Below, piece after piece: positions 1-7,484 of a DNA stretch of 25,561 bases (its first letter is position 1; each line of letters opens with the position of its first letter). Source of the DNA: PALSA-610 sp038213435. GTDB taxonomy: Bacteria; Actinomycetota; Acidimicrobiia; IMCC26256; PALSA-610. The DNA lies in the NCBI GenBank assembly GCA_038213435.1, contig JBBQTI010000055.1:1-25561 (forward strand), written 5' to 3'. Both the position numbers and the translations under genes were made by a program. A model generated the notes under the pieces. The model saw nothing but the letters and a program-made list of their open reading frames with translations. It had not been told where the DNA came from and did not search any database.

Positions 1-1
1 C

Positions 2-181
2 GGAGCCTCCCTCGAGGACCCGAAGAAGCTCTTCAATTCCAGCCTGGAAGGGAACACGCGGCGTGCGATCGACCTCCGCGAAGGGGAGAAGATCAACGAA
101 GCTGCCTTCAAGCAACTCATCCGCGCCGCGGTGGCCGCCAATACCGCGGTACGCACTCAACGCGCAGCGAAGAAGAAGTAA
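2..181 (+). CDS. DUF1801-like protein, C-terminal end (partial)
   Basis: Open reading frame entering from the left edge and ending at TAA 179-181; 59 residues are visible. The stretch GASLEDPKKLFNSS followed by RAIDLREGEKI and a Lys/Arg-rich tail (AAKKK) matches the C-terminal part of DUF1801 (YdhG-like) proteins as I remember them: small cytosolic proteins of unknown biochemical role. The start and N-terminal half lie outside the window. The next gene begins 3 bases after the stop, so the two are probably co-transcribed. The family call rests on the short tail only. Confidence 0.6.
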   Translation, partial: GASLEDPKKLFNSSLEGNTRRAIDLREGEKINEAAFKQLIRAAVAANTAVRTQRAAKKK

Positions 182-184
182 GTC

Positions 185-715
185 ATGGCATCTGTGCTGA
201 ACGCCCGTGATGCGCAGGCGAAGATCCGTTGGGCGACGGACCGCTTCTTGACCGTATTGGGTCGCGTCGCCCCCACGCACTGGCAGTACCGCCCACCGCA
301 AGGGCAGTGGTCGATGTCCGAAGTAACCGAACACGTGGCGGTCACGAACGACGGAGTGCTGTCGCTGCTGAACACCCGGCTGAAGCGTCCGTTGGCTGGT
401 CCGCTCGCGCTCGAAGACGACGAGATCCCCTTCTTGTTCTACGGCGGCGGAGAACCTCCGGCTGGGCAGCCGCTGAGCGGAGCATGGGCGGACCGATCCG
501 CCGCATGCGATGCGCTCGAAGCGAGTGCGCACCGAGTCATTGAGTGGGCCGACAGCACCGATCTCGACCTCCGCGCCTGTGGGCACGTCCATCCGGTGTT
601 CGGCTTGATGGACGGCGTGCAATGGCTGTTGTTCCTCTATGCCCATACCGAACGCCATCGCGGAGAACTTGTCGACCTGGAACGATCGTCCCAGGCTGCT
701 GCTACCACGTCATAA
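185..715 (+). CDS. DinB-like (DinB/YfiT superfamily) putative metal-binding protein
   Basis: A 176-residue protein with the layout of DinB-superfamily four-helix-bundle proteins. His50 lies in the first conserved helix (EVTEHVA) and a terminal pair is seen in HTERHRGEL (His154, His158). Together these give the three-histidine metal site known for the family. Several members are thiol-dependent S-transferases using bacillithiol or mycothiol, but the substrate cannot be read from sequence. The ATG at 185 follows the DUF1801 stop by three bases. The pairing of DUF1801 and DinB genes suggests a small operon of stress- or thiol-related proteins, which is inference. No signal peptide or membrane segment is seen. 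Confidence 0.8.
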   Translation: MASVLNARDAQAKIRWATDRFLTVLGRVAPTHWQYRPPQGQWSMSEVTEHVAVTNDGVLSLLNTRLKRPLAGPLALEDDEIPFLFYGGGEPPAGQPLSGAWADRSAACDALEASAHRVIEWADSTDLDLRACGHVHPVFGLMDGVQWLLFLYAHTERHRGELVDLERSSQAAATTS

Positions 716-866
716 CGGCGGCTCTCCGAATCACTGCAAGATTCGCCCCGTCACCCCGGGTGTCTCCCAGCGATTGTCAAACGCCGACGCGATGGGTCAG
801 TGTGGTCGGAGCAATGAAGGACCGGACCGAGGGCGGCGCCCAGCGTGCCCGAGCGTGGGGGATTGC

Positions 867-2013
867 ATGAGGCGACGCATTGCGCCGGTCGACGTCGGCT
901 GTGTCGCGGCACTGGCCGGGTGCAGCTCAGGATCGTCTCACGCGACGAGCTCACAACCTGCTACGACGTCGACGACCCGCTCCGCTCCGCTCCGGCAACG
1001 AAGGACACCCAGGTCTGGCTGTGCAAGCCCGACCGGCCCGGCGACCCGTGCCTAACGAGTCTCACCACGACCGTGATCGGTCCGGACGGCACCAAGACCG
1101 TCCGGCAGAGCGCGCCCGCCGCGAATCCGAAGATCGACTGCTTCTACGTCTGCCCGACGGTCAGTCAGCAGACGACGCCCAACGCGAACCTCACGATCGA
1201 CACCGCGGAAAGGAGCGTCGCGATCGCGCAGGCGTCGCGCTTCTCCCAGGTGTGTCGAGTGTTCGCGCCGATGTACCGCCAGATCACGATCGCCGGGCTG
1301 AACAGCACGAACGCCACGCCCGGCAAGATCGCGTTTCAAGACGTGCCGTCGGCCTGGAACGACTACCTCGCCCGCTACAACGACGGCCGAGGCGTCGTCC
1401 TGATCGGCCACTCGCAGGGCACATTCCACCTGCGGCAGCTCATCTCGAAGTCATCGACGCGAAGGCGTCGATACGGGACCGGGTCGTCTCCGCGATCCTG
1501 CTCGGCGGCAACGTGATCGTGCCGAGCGGCAAGGATGTCGGTGGGGACTTCGCGCACCTTCGCGCGTGCCACAGTGCGTCGGAGGTCGGCTGCGTGATCG
1601 CGTTCTCGACGTTCGATCACACCCCCCCGCCGAACAGCCTCTTCGGCCGTGCGCGGAAGCCGGGCGAGCAGGTGCTCTGCACGAATCCGGCCGCGTTGGC
1701 CGGTGGCTCGGGGACACTCGAACCCAACTTCCCCACGCATCTGAACGGTCTGTTCGGGGTCGGTAACCTCGCCGGCGCGGCGACGCCATGGGTCAGCTAC
1801 CCGGATCTGTTCAGCGCCCGATGCGAGAACATCGGCGGCGCAAGTTGGCTGAATGTCAGCGACATCCGCAAGCCGGGCGACATCCGACCGGAGCTGCACG
1901 ACTCGCTCGGGCCGACGTGGGGCCTACACCTCTACGACGGGAACATCGCGCTCGACAACCTGACCGACATCGTGCGATCCGAGGCGGCCGCATACCACGC
2001 GAACGGGGGATAG
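867..2013 (-). other. Strand note: no minus-strand gene assigned across the DUF3089 locus
   Basis: Long open frames exist on the minus strand here, but they are rich in Arg, His and Asp, show no recognisable motifs and mirror the plus-strand DUF3089 coding sequence. They are treated as antisense shadows. The actual gene is listed separately on the plus strand. Confidence 0.6.
867..2013 (+). pseudogene. DUF3089 alpha/beta-hydrolase lipoprotein, two frameshifts
   Basis: The coding sequence runs through three frames. From ATG 867 a lipoprotein-type leader reads MRRRIAP...AALAGC, with lipobox LAGC and Cys19, then a Ser/Thr-rich linker. The body then shifts frame at a CTCCG x3 repeat (980-994); removing one 5-bp unit restores TTRSAPATKDTQVWLC. 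It carries the family landmarks VWLCKP, DCFYVCPT, FAPMYRQ and the nucleophile elbow GHSQG. A second shift at 1444-1447 (about one base missing) leads to SAILLGGNV, GKDVGG and a normal C-terminus ending at TAG 2011-2013. DUF3089 proteins are secreted alpha/beta hydrolases, probably esterases or lipases. With both indels repaired the length is about 380 residues, normal for the family. Decay or consensus errors are both possible. The next gene starts immediately after the stop. Confidence 0.8.
980..994 (+). repeat. CTCCG x3 tandem repeat at a frameshift
   Basis: Three perfect CTCCG units lie exactly where the DUF3089 lipoprotein leader and its catalytic body fall out of frame. Two units would give one continuous frame and three do not. 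The pattern fits replication slippage, a phase-variation switch or a consensus error. Confidence 0.75.
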
Positions 2014-2697
2014 ATGAGCTCACAGCCGGAGGTGACTCGCAGCATGGTGCCGAGTCTTCGGCTGCTCGCTCCGCAACTCCTCGTCGCCGGCGTGCTGCCC
2101 GTCGTCGCGTACGCACTGCTTCGACCGCATGTGGCGTCGGACGCGACCGCGCTGGCCGCGGTGATGGTGTTCCCGGTGGCCGAGATCGTCTTCGAACGAG
2201 TGCGCCATGGTCGCTTCGAACCGATCGGGATCATCGCCCTCATGGGTATCGCGGTCGGACTGCTCGGCGCCCTCGTGTTCCAAGGAGACGCCACACTGCT
2301 CAAAGTCCGGGACTCGCTGTTCACGGGAGTGTTCGGGCTCATATGTCTCGGTTCCTTGGCGGCGCGACGACCGGCGATGTATTACCTCGGCCGGTCGTTT
2401 GCGACCGGCGACGATCCGGCGAAGGTGCGCGAGTTCGACACCATCTGGGAGCTGCCGGGCGTGCCACGACGCTTCCGGTTCGTCACCGCGGTCTGGGGCG
2501 TTGCGCTCGTGGCCGAGGCAGTCGCGCGGACCGTGCTCGCGCTCACGGTTCCCACACAGGCGTTCCTGGTCATCACGCCGATCCTCAACTGGAGCGTGAT
2601 CGGCGCACTTCTCTGGTTCACCACTGTGTACACCCGAAGGAGCGAGCGCCGGGTCGTGGCCACCATCGAGCCTGCTGACACCGACGAAACGGCCTGA
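2014..2697 (+). CDS. VC0807-like multi-pass membrane protein
   Basis: A 227-residue integral membrane protein with about six hydrophobic segments, near residues 15-36, 45-60, 68-90, 103-120, 155-180 and 185-207. The pattern LLVAGVLPVVAYALLRPH, SDATALAA, a GLFGL-type helix and MYYLGRSF matches the VC0807 family of unknown function, which resembles septation protein A-like proteins. The ATG at 2014 directly follows the stop of the DUF3089 gene, so transcription is probably coupled. The C-terminus is charged and cytosolic-looking. The biochemical role is unknown. Confidence 0.7.
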   Translation: MSSQPEVTRSMVPSLRLLAPQLLVAGVLPVVAYALLRPHVASDATALAAVMVFPVAEIVFERVRHGRFEPIGIIALMGIAVGLLGALVFQGDATLLKVRDSLFTGVFGLICLGSLAARRPAMYYLGRSFATGDDPAKVREFDTIWELPGVPRRFRFVTAVWGVALVAEAVARTVLALTVPTQAFLVITPILNWSVIGALLWFTTVYTRRSERRVVATIEPADTDETA

Positions 2698-2757
2698 CCA
2701 GCGACTGTCCCGTGTCGGCGTGGAATCATCGACCATCATGACGAGGAGCTCGGCCGA

Positions 2758-2877
2758 TTGTCGCAGTACGAGTCGATTGCCGATGAGTTCTTGGATCATG
2801 CGGTCGATGGCTTCTACAACGCGCACTACGACCGGCCCGCGTGCTTGGGTTTGCTCGGCGACGTGGCGGGCTGCGCG
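2758..2877 (+). pseudogene. N-terminal remnant of a SAM-dependent methyltransferase
   Basis: A TTG start at 2758 is preceded by a GAGGAG ribosome-binding sequence at 2742-2747. It opens about 40 residues typical of the start of class I methyltransferases: SQYESIADEF, then HYDRPACLGLLGDVAG. The family would continue with a KRVLDAGCG-type SAM-binding motif; instead the frame degenerates into unrelated low-quality sequence. The fragment lies just upstream of an intact methyltransferase of a different subfamily. It is most likely the stub of a deleted gene. The downstream boundary is approximate. Confidence 0.5.
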
Positions 2878-2978
2878 CCCCTAGCCCACTTCACGCGGCG
2901 TTGGTTGGTGATACCGAGATGCTGCTCGACGTCGGGAAATCGATCGCCGCGGGTCGGAACTCCTGGCAGAGTGCGACC

Positions 2979-3710
2979 GTGCCAAAGATCTACTTCGACG
3001 GACACAGGGCCGAGCGGTACGACGCGGACTCGACTGACATGTTCGAGCCAACTGTCCTCGAGCCGGCGGTGAGTTTTCTCGCCGATCTGGCGGGAACCGG
3101 CGCCGCCCTCGAACTCGGCATCGGCACGGGCCGTATCGCGTTGCCGCTCAGCCGGCGCGGCGTTCGCGTGCACGGGATCGACCTGTCGCCGGCCATGGTC
3201 ACGCAGCTGCAGGCGAAGCCGGGCACGGAGAACATCGGTGTGACGATCGGCGACTTCGCGACCACCAAGGTGGACGGGACGTTCAGGCTCGCATACCTGG
3301 TCTACAACACGATCATGAACCTCACCACGCAGGACGAACAGGTTCAGTGCTTCTGCAATGTCGCCGCGCATCTGGAGCTGGGTGGGTGCTTCGTGATCGA
3401 GGTAGGTGTTCCCGGGCTCCAGCGCCTTCCACCCGGCGAGACCGTCCGGGCGTTCACCGTGAGCCCGACGAGGCTCGGCTTCGACGAGTACGACATCGCG
3501 GTGCGAGGCCTCGTCTCGCATCACTTTTGGCTGGTCGACGGCCGACTCGAGAGCTTCTCCATACCGTTTCGCTATGTGTGGCCGTCCGAGCTGGACCTGA
3601 TGGCGCAACTCGCCGGGCTGACGTTTCGTGAACGTTGGAACGACTGGAACCGCGCGCCGTTCACGAGCTACAGCACGAACCACGTCTCGGTATGGGAGAA
3701 AGGTCGCTAG
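2979..3710 (+). CDS. Class I SAM-dependent methyltransferase
   Basis: A 243-residue protein from GTG 2979; the frame is open further upstream but family-like sequence begins here (VPKIYFDG). SAM-binding motif I is ALELGIGTGR (about residues 43-52), followed by the acidic loop VHGIDLSPAM at strand beta-2 and a YLVYNTIMNL segment in the motif IV position. The C-terminal half (PFRYVWPSELDLMAQLAGL, then WEKGR) is typical of small-molecule methyltransferases. The methyl acceptor is unknown. The protein is cytosolic, with no signal peptide. A remnant of another methyltransferase lies directly upstream, suggesting past rearrangement here. Confidence 0.8.
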   Translation: MPKIYFDGHRAERYDADSTDMFEPTVLEPAVSFLADLAGTGAALELGIGTGRIALPLSRRGVRVHGIDLSPAMVTQLQAKPGTENIGVTIGDFATTKVDGTFRLAYLVYNTIMNLTTQDEQVQCFCNVAAHLELGGCFVIEVGVPGLQRLPPGETVRAFTVSPTRLGFDEYDIAVRGLVSHHFWLVDGRLESFSIPFRYVWPSELDLMAQLAGLTFRERWNDWNRAPFTSYSTNHVSVWEKGR

Positions 3711-3739
3711 GTCGGCCCACCACGACTCGACGTGAACAG

Positions 3740-4051
3740 ATGCCTGACGATCTGAGCGGTGAGTACGCCATTAACAAGTACCGGCACATCGAGGCGGTCG
3801 ACGGCGATCCGGCGACAACGCTCGGTCAACTGATCGACGCGTGCAATGAGGCGAGCGCGGAGGACCTCGGGTGGCTCGCCATCTTGATCGTCGAGCCGTT
3901 CCTCGATCGTCACTGGGCAGACGTCAAGGATGCGTTCGCGGACGCGCTAAAGACGCATCCGAGGCTCCGCCAAGCGTATCGGGGTGCTGCACTTCTGCAC
4001 ATACCTCCCGACGCGGAACGACTCTTCGATTCCGCGTCGGAGCCCGATTAG
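3740..4051 (+). CDS. Small hypothetical protein, possibly DUF6869-like
   Basis: A 103-residue acidic protein from ATG 3740, 29 bases after the methyltransferase. The central segment WLAILIVEPFLDRHW followed by FADALKTHPRLRQAYRG recalls small DUF6869-type proteins, where a helix ending in a dPrfr-like motif is common. That match is from memory and weak. No catalytic motif, signal peptide or membrane helix is visible. Function is unknown. GC-rich third codon positions and tight spacing on both sides support a real gene. Confidence 0.5.
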   Translation: MPDDLSGEYAINKYRHIEAVDGDPATTLGQLIDACNEASAEDLGWLAILIVEPFLDRHWADVKDAFADALKTHPRLRQAYRGAALLHIPPDAERLFDSASEPD

Positions 4052-4066
4052 CCCGTCGAGCATGAT

Positions 4067-4585
4067 GTGTCGGTGATCGAACCGCGAGTGTTGTTTGTCA
4101 CGGGTGCGCCGGGCGCGGGCAAGACAGTCGTCGCCGCGCATGTTGTCGCCCGACTCCCGAACTTCATCGTTCTCGACATGGACGCGCTCCTCGAACCCGC
4201 GAGTTGCCTCGTGGGCGTTGACCTCCGACGATCTGAAGCGGCTTCGCGGTGGCCCGCGTACAACGATCTGTTGGTCCGACTCGCCGCGATGTTGGCGCCC
4301 GCACGCCCCGTGTTGTTGCTCGGTCCACTCGGGCCTGACGAAGTCGACGAAGCACCGTCGCGGCGCATGCTCGGGGCGGTCGAATGGGCATTGCTCGACT
4401 GCTCCGATGAAACGCGCCGCGAGCGACTCATGGGACGCGGGTACGACTCGGTCGCGATCGCCAACGCAATCGCGCACGCCGGAGCGAAACGATCGCTGGG
4501 GCTCTACGCCATCGGGACGGACCGAGTAGCGCCCGATCAGACCGCCACCGAGGTGGCGCACTGGGCGACGGACGTGACGGGATAA
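4067..4585 (+). CDS. P-loop NTPase, AAA/kinase-like (zeta-toxin or shikimate-kinase fold type)
   Basis: A 172-residue single-domain P-loop protein. Walker A is GAPGAGKT at about residues 13-20, after a beta strand RVLFVT. The segment FIVLDMDALLEP resembles the acidic second strand of small-molecule and nucleotide kinases, and LLDCSDETRRERLMGRG resembles the lid region of such kinases. It probably phosphorylates a small molecule or nucleotide, but the substrate cannot be assigned. The GTG at 4067 is taken as start; a second in-frame GTG at 4073 is an alternative. The gene sits 15 bases after the small hypothetical and just upstream of a nuclease-like gene. Confidence 0.65.
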   Translation: MSVIEPRVLFVTGAPGAGKTVVAAHVVARLPNFIVLDMDALLEPASCLVGVDLRRSEAASRWPAYNDLLVRLAAMLAPARPVLLLGPLGPDEVDEAPSRRMLGAVEWALLDCSDETRRERLMGRGYDSVAIANAIAHAGAKRSLGLYAIGTDRVAPDQTATEVAHWATDVTG

Positions 4586-4695
4586 CTGCTGTGGTCGGTC
4601 GCCGAAGCTCTGCTGCTCGGACGAAGCCCTCGCGACAGCATCTAGAAGCCGCGCACTGCTGGGAGACAAACGATCGCGTGCCGGGACAACCGGCG

Positions 4696-5565
4696 ATGAC
4701 GGCCTATCGCCGCCGGCTGCGCTACCACCAGTCGCAGTGGCGCGAGGCGCACGGTCACCCGATCGGCACCCAACCGATGGTGCCGCGACGAGGCGCACCG
4801 GTCCGGCTCGTCGGCAGCCGGCTCCCGCTCGACTACGGGCGCGACACGGGTGCCGGCTTCCTCACAGCCGGCGCGCTCGCCGCCGCCCGCGCCCGCACAT
4901 CGGTCATCGAACCCCACCAGAGCTTCGACCACCAGCGGCTGTGGGCCGACCTCCTGTCGTCCGAGGCGGTCAGCTTCAACCTGTTCGGCGACCTCGCGGC
5001 CGACCTCACGCGGGCCGACCACGCCGTGCATACGTGGTGGCCCGACACGCCCGGCACCGTGTGCGACGTCCGCTTCGCCCACTCGCCGGGTCGCCTCGAC
5101 CCCCGATACCTCAACAGCCTCCGCGCGTTCGACGTGGCGTTCGTGCTCGACGTCGGCAGCGGCAAGCGGGCGGTGATCGGCGTCGACACCAAGTACGAGC
5201 GCAACAAGGTCGAGCAGCCGAAGCCGACCAACGCGGCGCGCAACCTGGAGGTGTGCGAACGCTCCGGCGTTTTCGCACCGACGGCGCGCGGCCTCCTCGA
5301 GCCGTCGGAACTGGCCGCGATGTGGCTCGAGCACCTTCTACTGCTCTCCATGCTCCAACACGAGAGTGGGAGGTGGACGTGGGGTCGGTACGTCGTCGTG
5401 TACCCAGCGGACAACACCGACCTTGCCGACGCCGCCTCCCGCTACCGCGACTTCCTCACGGACGATGCGACCTACGCCATCATGACTGTCGAGGCGCTGC
5501 TCGACTCCGGCGCGCTGCGGCGGCGAACTGCTGCGGCGCTGCGCACGCGCTACCTCCCACGCTGA
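4696..5565 (+). CDS. PGN_0703-like PD-(D/E)XK restriction endonuclease-like protein
   Basis: A protein of about 289 residues. The segment SSEAVSFNLFGDLA (from about residue 88), then VRFAHSPGR, AFDVAF (Asp146) and VIGVDTKYE (Asp164-Thr-Lys166) match, from memory, the PGN_0703 family of putative restriction endonucleases. The pattern Asp...Asp-x-Lys is the PD-(D/E)XK metal site, with Asp in the place often held by Glu. No modification methyltransferase is adjacent, so it may be a solitary nuclease or have another DNA-processing role. The frame is open back to GTG 4591, but third-position GC rises only near GTG 4678/ATG 4696, so the later start is preferred. A hairpin terminator follows at 5574-5605. 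Confidence 0.6.
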   Translation: MTAYRRRLRYHQSQWREAHGHPIGTQPMVPRRGAPVRLVGSRLPLDYGRDTGAGFLTAGALAAARARTSVIEPHQSFDHQRLWADLLSSEAVSFNLFGDLAADLTRADHAVHTWWPDTPGTVCDVRFAHSPGRLDPRYLNSLRAFDVAFVLDVGSGKRAVIGVDTKYERNKVEQPKPTNAARNLEVCERSGVFAPTARGLLEPSELAAMWLEHLLLLSMLQHESGRWTWGRYVVVYPADNTDLADAASRYRDFLTDDATYAIMTVEALLDSGALRRRTAAALRTRYLPR

Positions 5566-5573
5566 ACGACCAA

Positions 5574-5605
5574 GGCGCGCGGGCTCTTCCGAGCCCGACC
5601 GCGCC
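5574..5605. terminator. Bidirectional hairpin between convergent genes
   Basis: An inner perfect 6-bp stem GGGCTC/GAGCCC with a TTCC loop (5581-5596) is extended by GGCGCG/CGCGCC arms (5574-5579, 5600-5605) across a small internal loop. It lies between the plus-strand nuclease gene (stop at 5565) and the minus-strand coiled-coil gene (stop at 5620), where a shared terminator is expected. There is no long T tract. Confidence 0.6.
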
Positions 5606-5619
5606 GGGCTTGTCGTCGA

Positions 5620-6438
5620 TCAACCCCAGTGAGACTGACGGTGTTCCATCTCGACGCCGACGTCGACGGACTCCCCGGGGTACGCATTGAACGAGCCGCC
5701 GAGCACTCGCTCGCCGGGACGCGATGGTTCGATGGTGGAACCGCGCGTCAGCTCGTTCATCGTCTCGATGAGGGTCCGCCGTTCGAGTTGCGCAGCCTCG
5801 GTTCGCTCGATGAGCAGCGAGCAGACCTCATAGAGGTACTTCACGCTGTCGATCAGATCGTTCCTCGTATCGACGACCGTCGAATGGAGATGCTGCACCG
5901 CGACGCTGGTGGCGGCCTGCGCGTGCGCTTGCACTTCGAGACCCCGCTCCAACCGAGCCAGCGTCTGCATGAGTGCACCCCGGGCTTCGACTTCGGCTTC
6001 CCGACGCCGTCGGCCGAACACCCGCTTGACCGTCTCGATCAGATCATTCCCGGTATCGACGACCGTCGAATGAAGATGCTGCACCGTGACGTCGGTGACG
6101 GCCTGCGCGTGCGCTTGCTCTTCGAGACCACGCTCCAACCGAGCCAGCGCCTGCATGAGCGCACCCCGGGCTTCGACTTCGGCTTCCCGACGGCGTCGAC
6201 CAAACACCCCCGACTCCTTGATTTCACGGAACGCCAAACGGGTCCAGCGCGCTTTCAACTTAGGCTCGGGTGGCGAGAGAAACGCGGACCCCTCCGGCGG
6301 GGAGCTCCGAGGGACGGCGGCCGCGTCGGCGCCGCCGAGGGCGACGAGTCCGAGCTGTTCGAGATGTTCGACGAACAGGCGCGGATGGCGGTACATCCAG
6401 TCGTGGTCGACCGGTTGGTGATCGTCGGCTCGCACCAC
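5620..6438 (-). CDS. Coiled-coil protein with internal 62-residue duplication
   Basis: A protein of up to about 272 residues with no recognised family. The N-terminal part includes HDWMYRHPRLFVEHLEQLGL and a Pro-rich linker. Two 62-residue tandem units follow, each reading FGRRRREAEVEARGALMQ, LARLERGLE, QAHAQA and VQHLHSTVVDT, then a Leu/Glu-rich helix (EVCSLLIERTEA, RRTLIETMNELTRG) and a Gly-rich tail. The charged heptad-like pattern indicates helical bundles or coiled coils. A long open frame exists on the opposite strand with higher third-position GC. However, 8 of 15 base differences between the two repeat copies fall at the minus-strand wobble position and all 8 are synonymous there, which supports this strand. 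The start is uncertain: GTG 6438, GTG 6435 or ATG 6396. The gene runs directly out of the truncated hydrolase upstream. Confidence 0.6.
   Translation of the reverse strand: MVRADDHQPVDHDWMYRHPRLFVEHLEQLGLVALGGADAAAVPRSSPPEGSAFLSPPEPKLKARWTRLAFREIKESGVFGRRRREAEVEARGALMQALARLERGLEEQAHAQAVTDVTVQHLHSTVVDTGNDLIETVKRVFGRRRREAEVEARGALMQTLARLERGLEVQAHAQAATSVAVQHLHSTVVDTRNDLIDSVKYLYEVCSLLIERTEAAQLERRTLIETMNELTRGSTIEPSRPGERVLGGSFNAYPGESVDVGVEMEHRQSHWG
5851..6222 (-). repeat. 186-bp tandem duplication (two copies)
   Basis: Copies at 5851-6036 and 6037-6222, period 186 bp (62 codons), are about 92% identical over the first 170 bases and diverge at the end of the second copy. They encode the two repeat units of the coiled-coil protein. 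Confidence 0.85.
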
Positions 6439-6444
6439 GGTGAA

Positions 6445-6850
6445 CGACGCGTGCAGAACTTGGGCGAACGAGCCACAGGAGGCGCACCGGATGCTGCAGC
6501 GCCTCCTCGGCGAGCATCCGCTCCCGCGACACGGCGAGCGTGTCCGCGAACACCAGCTCGACGACGCGCTCGGGATGGCGGGCCGCGAACCCGAGCTCGA
6601 CCGCGCCGCTGAACGAGTGTCCGATGATCGTGACGCGGTCGACACCGCGCGCGTCGAGCGCCTCGCCGAGCCCGGCAACGATGTCGCGGTAGCGCCACGC
6701 GCCGCGCACACGGTACAGCTCGGGTGCCATCACGCGACAGCGATCGGCGAGCAGCGCGATGGTGTGCCGGTACGCCCACGGCGACAACGAGAAGCCGGGC
6801 AACAACACGACCGGCGGTCCCTCACCGCGGTCGATGGGCACCGCCAACAT
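6445..6850 (-). pseudogene. Alpha/beta-hydrolase, truncated after about 125 residues
   Basis: From ATG 6850 the sequence reads as a standard alpha/beta hydrolase: VVLLPGFSLSPWAYR (oxyanion-hole region), the nucleophile elbow IIGHSFSG (Ser79), then AARHPERVVELVFADT. After PVRLLWL (about residue 125) the cap, acid and histidine regions expected in a 250-280-residue enzyme are missing, and third-position GC switches to the frame of the downstream coiled-coil gene at about 6470. The 3' end is therefore a deletion or frameshift junction. A protein lacking the catalytic His cannot be an active hydrolase. The boundary at 6445 is approximate. Confidence 0.65.
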
Positions 6851-6942
6851 GGTCGCAGCGTAGCGGCGCCTCGAAATGCGGTGGGAATGACACGCATGCG
6901 CGCGTTGTACGCGCACCTCTTTCCTACCGCGGAGGTTGTGGT

Positions 6943-7202
6943 TTGGAGTGCAGGCACTGTGGCGCGGTAATCGACCCGGAGCGCGTCGAGCTCGGTTACG
7001 ACTACTGCACTCGCGACGGACGCGTCGAGGCGGGTTTCGAGCCGCTCGGCCGCGCCGCGCACCAGCGCAGCACGCATCGCCGAGCTCGAAGCCCAGCTCG
7101 ACGTGGATCTTGCGCGCGAAGCCGATCCGGTTCGGCGCGCCAAGCTCGTGAACGACTTCAACGCGCGGCTGCGGCGCCTGAACATGCGGTATCACCGCAC
7201 CG
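6943..7202 (+). pseudogene. Zinc-ribbon protein, frameshifted and missing a ligand
   Basis: A TTG start at 6943 with GGAGG at 6931-6935 (7-base spacing) opens ECRHCGAVIDPERVELGYDYCTRDGRVEAG. Two Cys of a CxxC knuckle and a third Cys (YDYC) are present. As I recall the family, a fourth Cys follows in a xxECV context; here the position reads Arg, one transition away from TGC. Near 7045-7060 the coding frame moves by one to RIAELEAQLD, then LVNDFNARLRRLNMRYHR, a helical tail. Both changes argue for a decaying gene, or a sequencing error for the indel. The role is unknown; nucleic-acid or protein binding is likely for a small zinc ribbon. Confidence 0.5.
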
Positions 7203-7294
7203 CCCAGAGTCGACCCTGGTCTGCCGTTTCAGCCGCCGCATTATTTGGACGATTTGGCCATTCGGTCAGATGGGGCGGACGCCGATACTCCTGC

Positions 7295-7468
7295 ATGGCA
7301 AAAGCGCCCGATGATGCCGTCGTCGAAGCACTCATCGAGAAGGTCAGCGAGACCCAGGCGCAGACCGAACGAGCCATAGACGTGGCCCGCGCACGCGAGG
7401 AACGACGCCAGCAGCCACCGCTATGGGATGCGCGCACGAACGGTAAGGACCGTCGCCGCCAGACGTGA
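7295..7468 (+). CDS. Small hypothetical protein
   Basis: A 57-residue frame from ATG 7295 reading MAKAPDDAVVEALIEKVSETQAQ, cut here, with a basic Arg/Gln-rich second half ending in DRRRQT. It is in the same frame as the end of the zinc-ribbon gene upstream, so it could be the read-through tail of that gene rather than a separate one. It is helical and charged, with no recognised domain. The base composition just upstream (7240-7290) is less GC-rich, consistent with a promoter or leader. Confidence 0.35.
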   Translation: MAKAPDDAVVEALIEKVSETQAQTERAIDVARAREERRQQPPLWDARTNGKDRRRQT

Positions 7469-7484
7469 GCGCCCAGGGACGCGT

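Noticed and set aside
5629..6612. Long plus-strand open frame with high third-position GC opposite the coiled-coil gene
   Set aside because: Substitutions between the two 186-bp copies are silent at the minus-strand wobble position but change residues on the plus strand, and the product has no recognisable fold.
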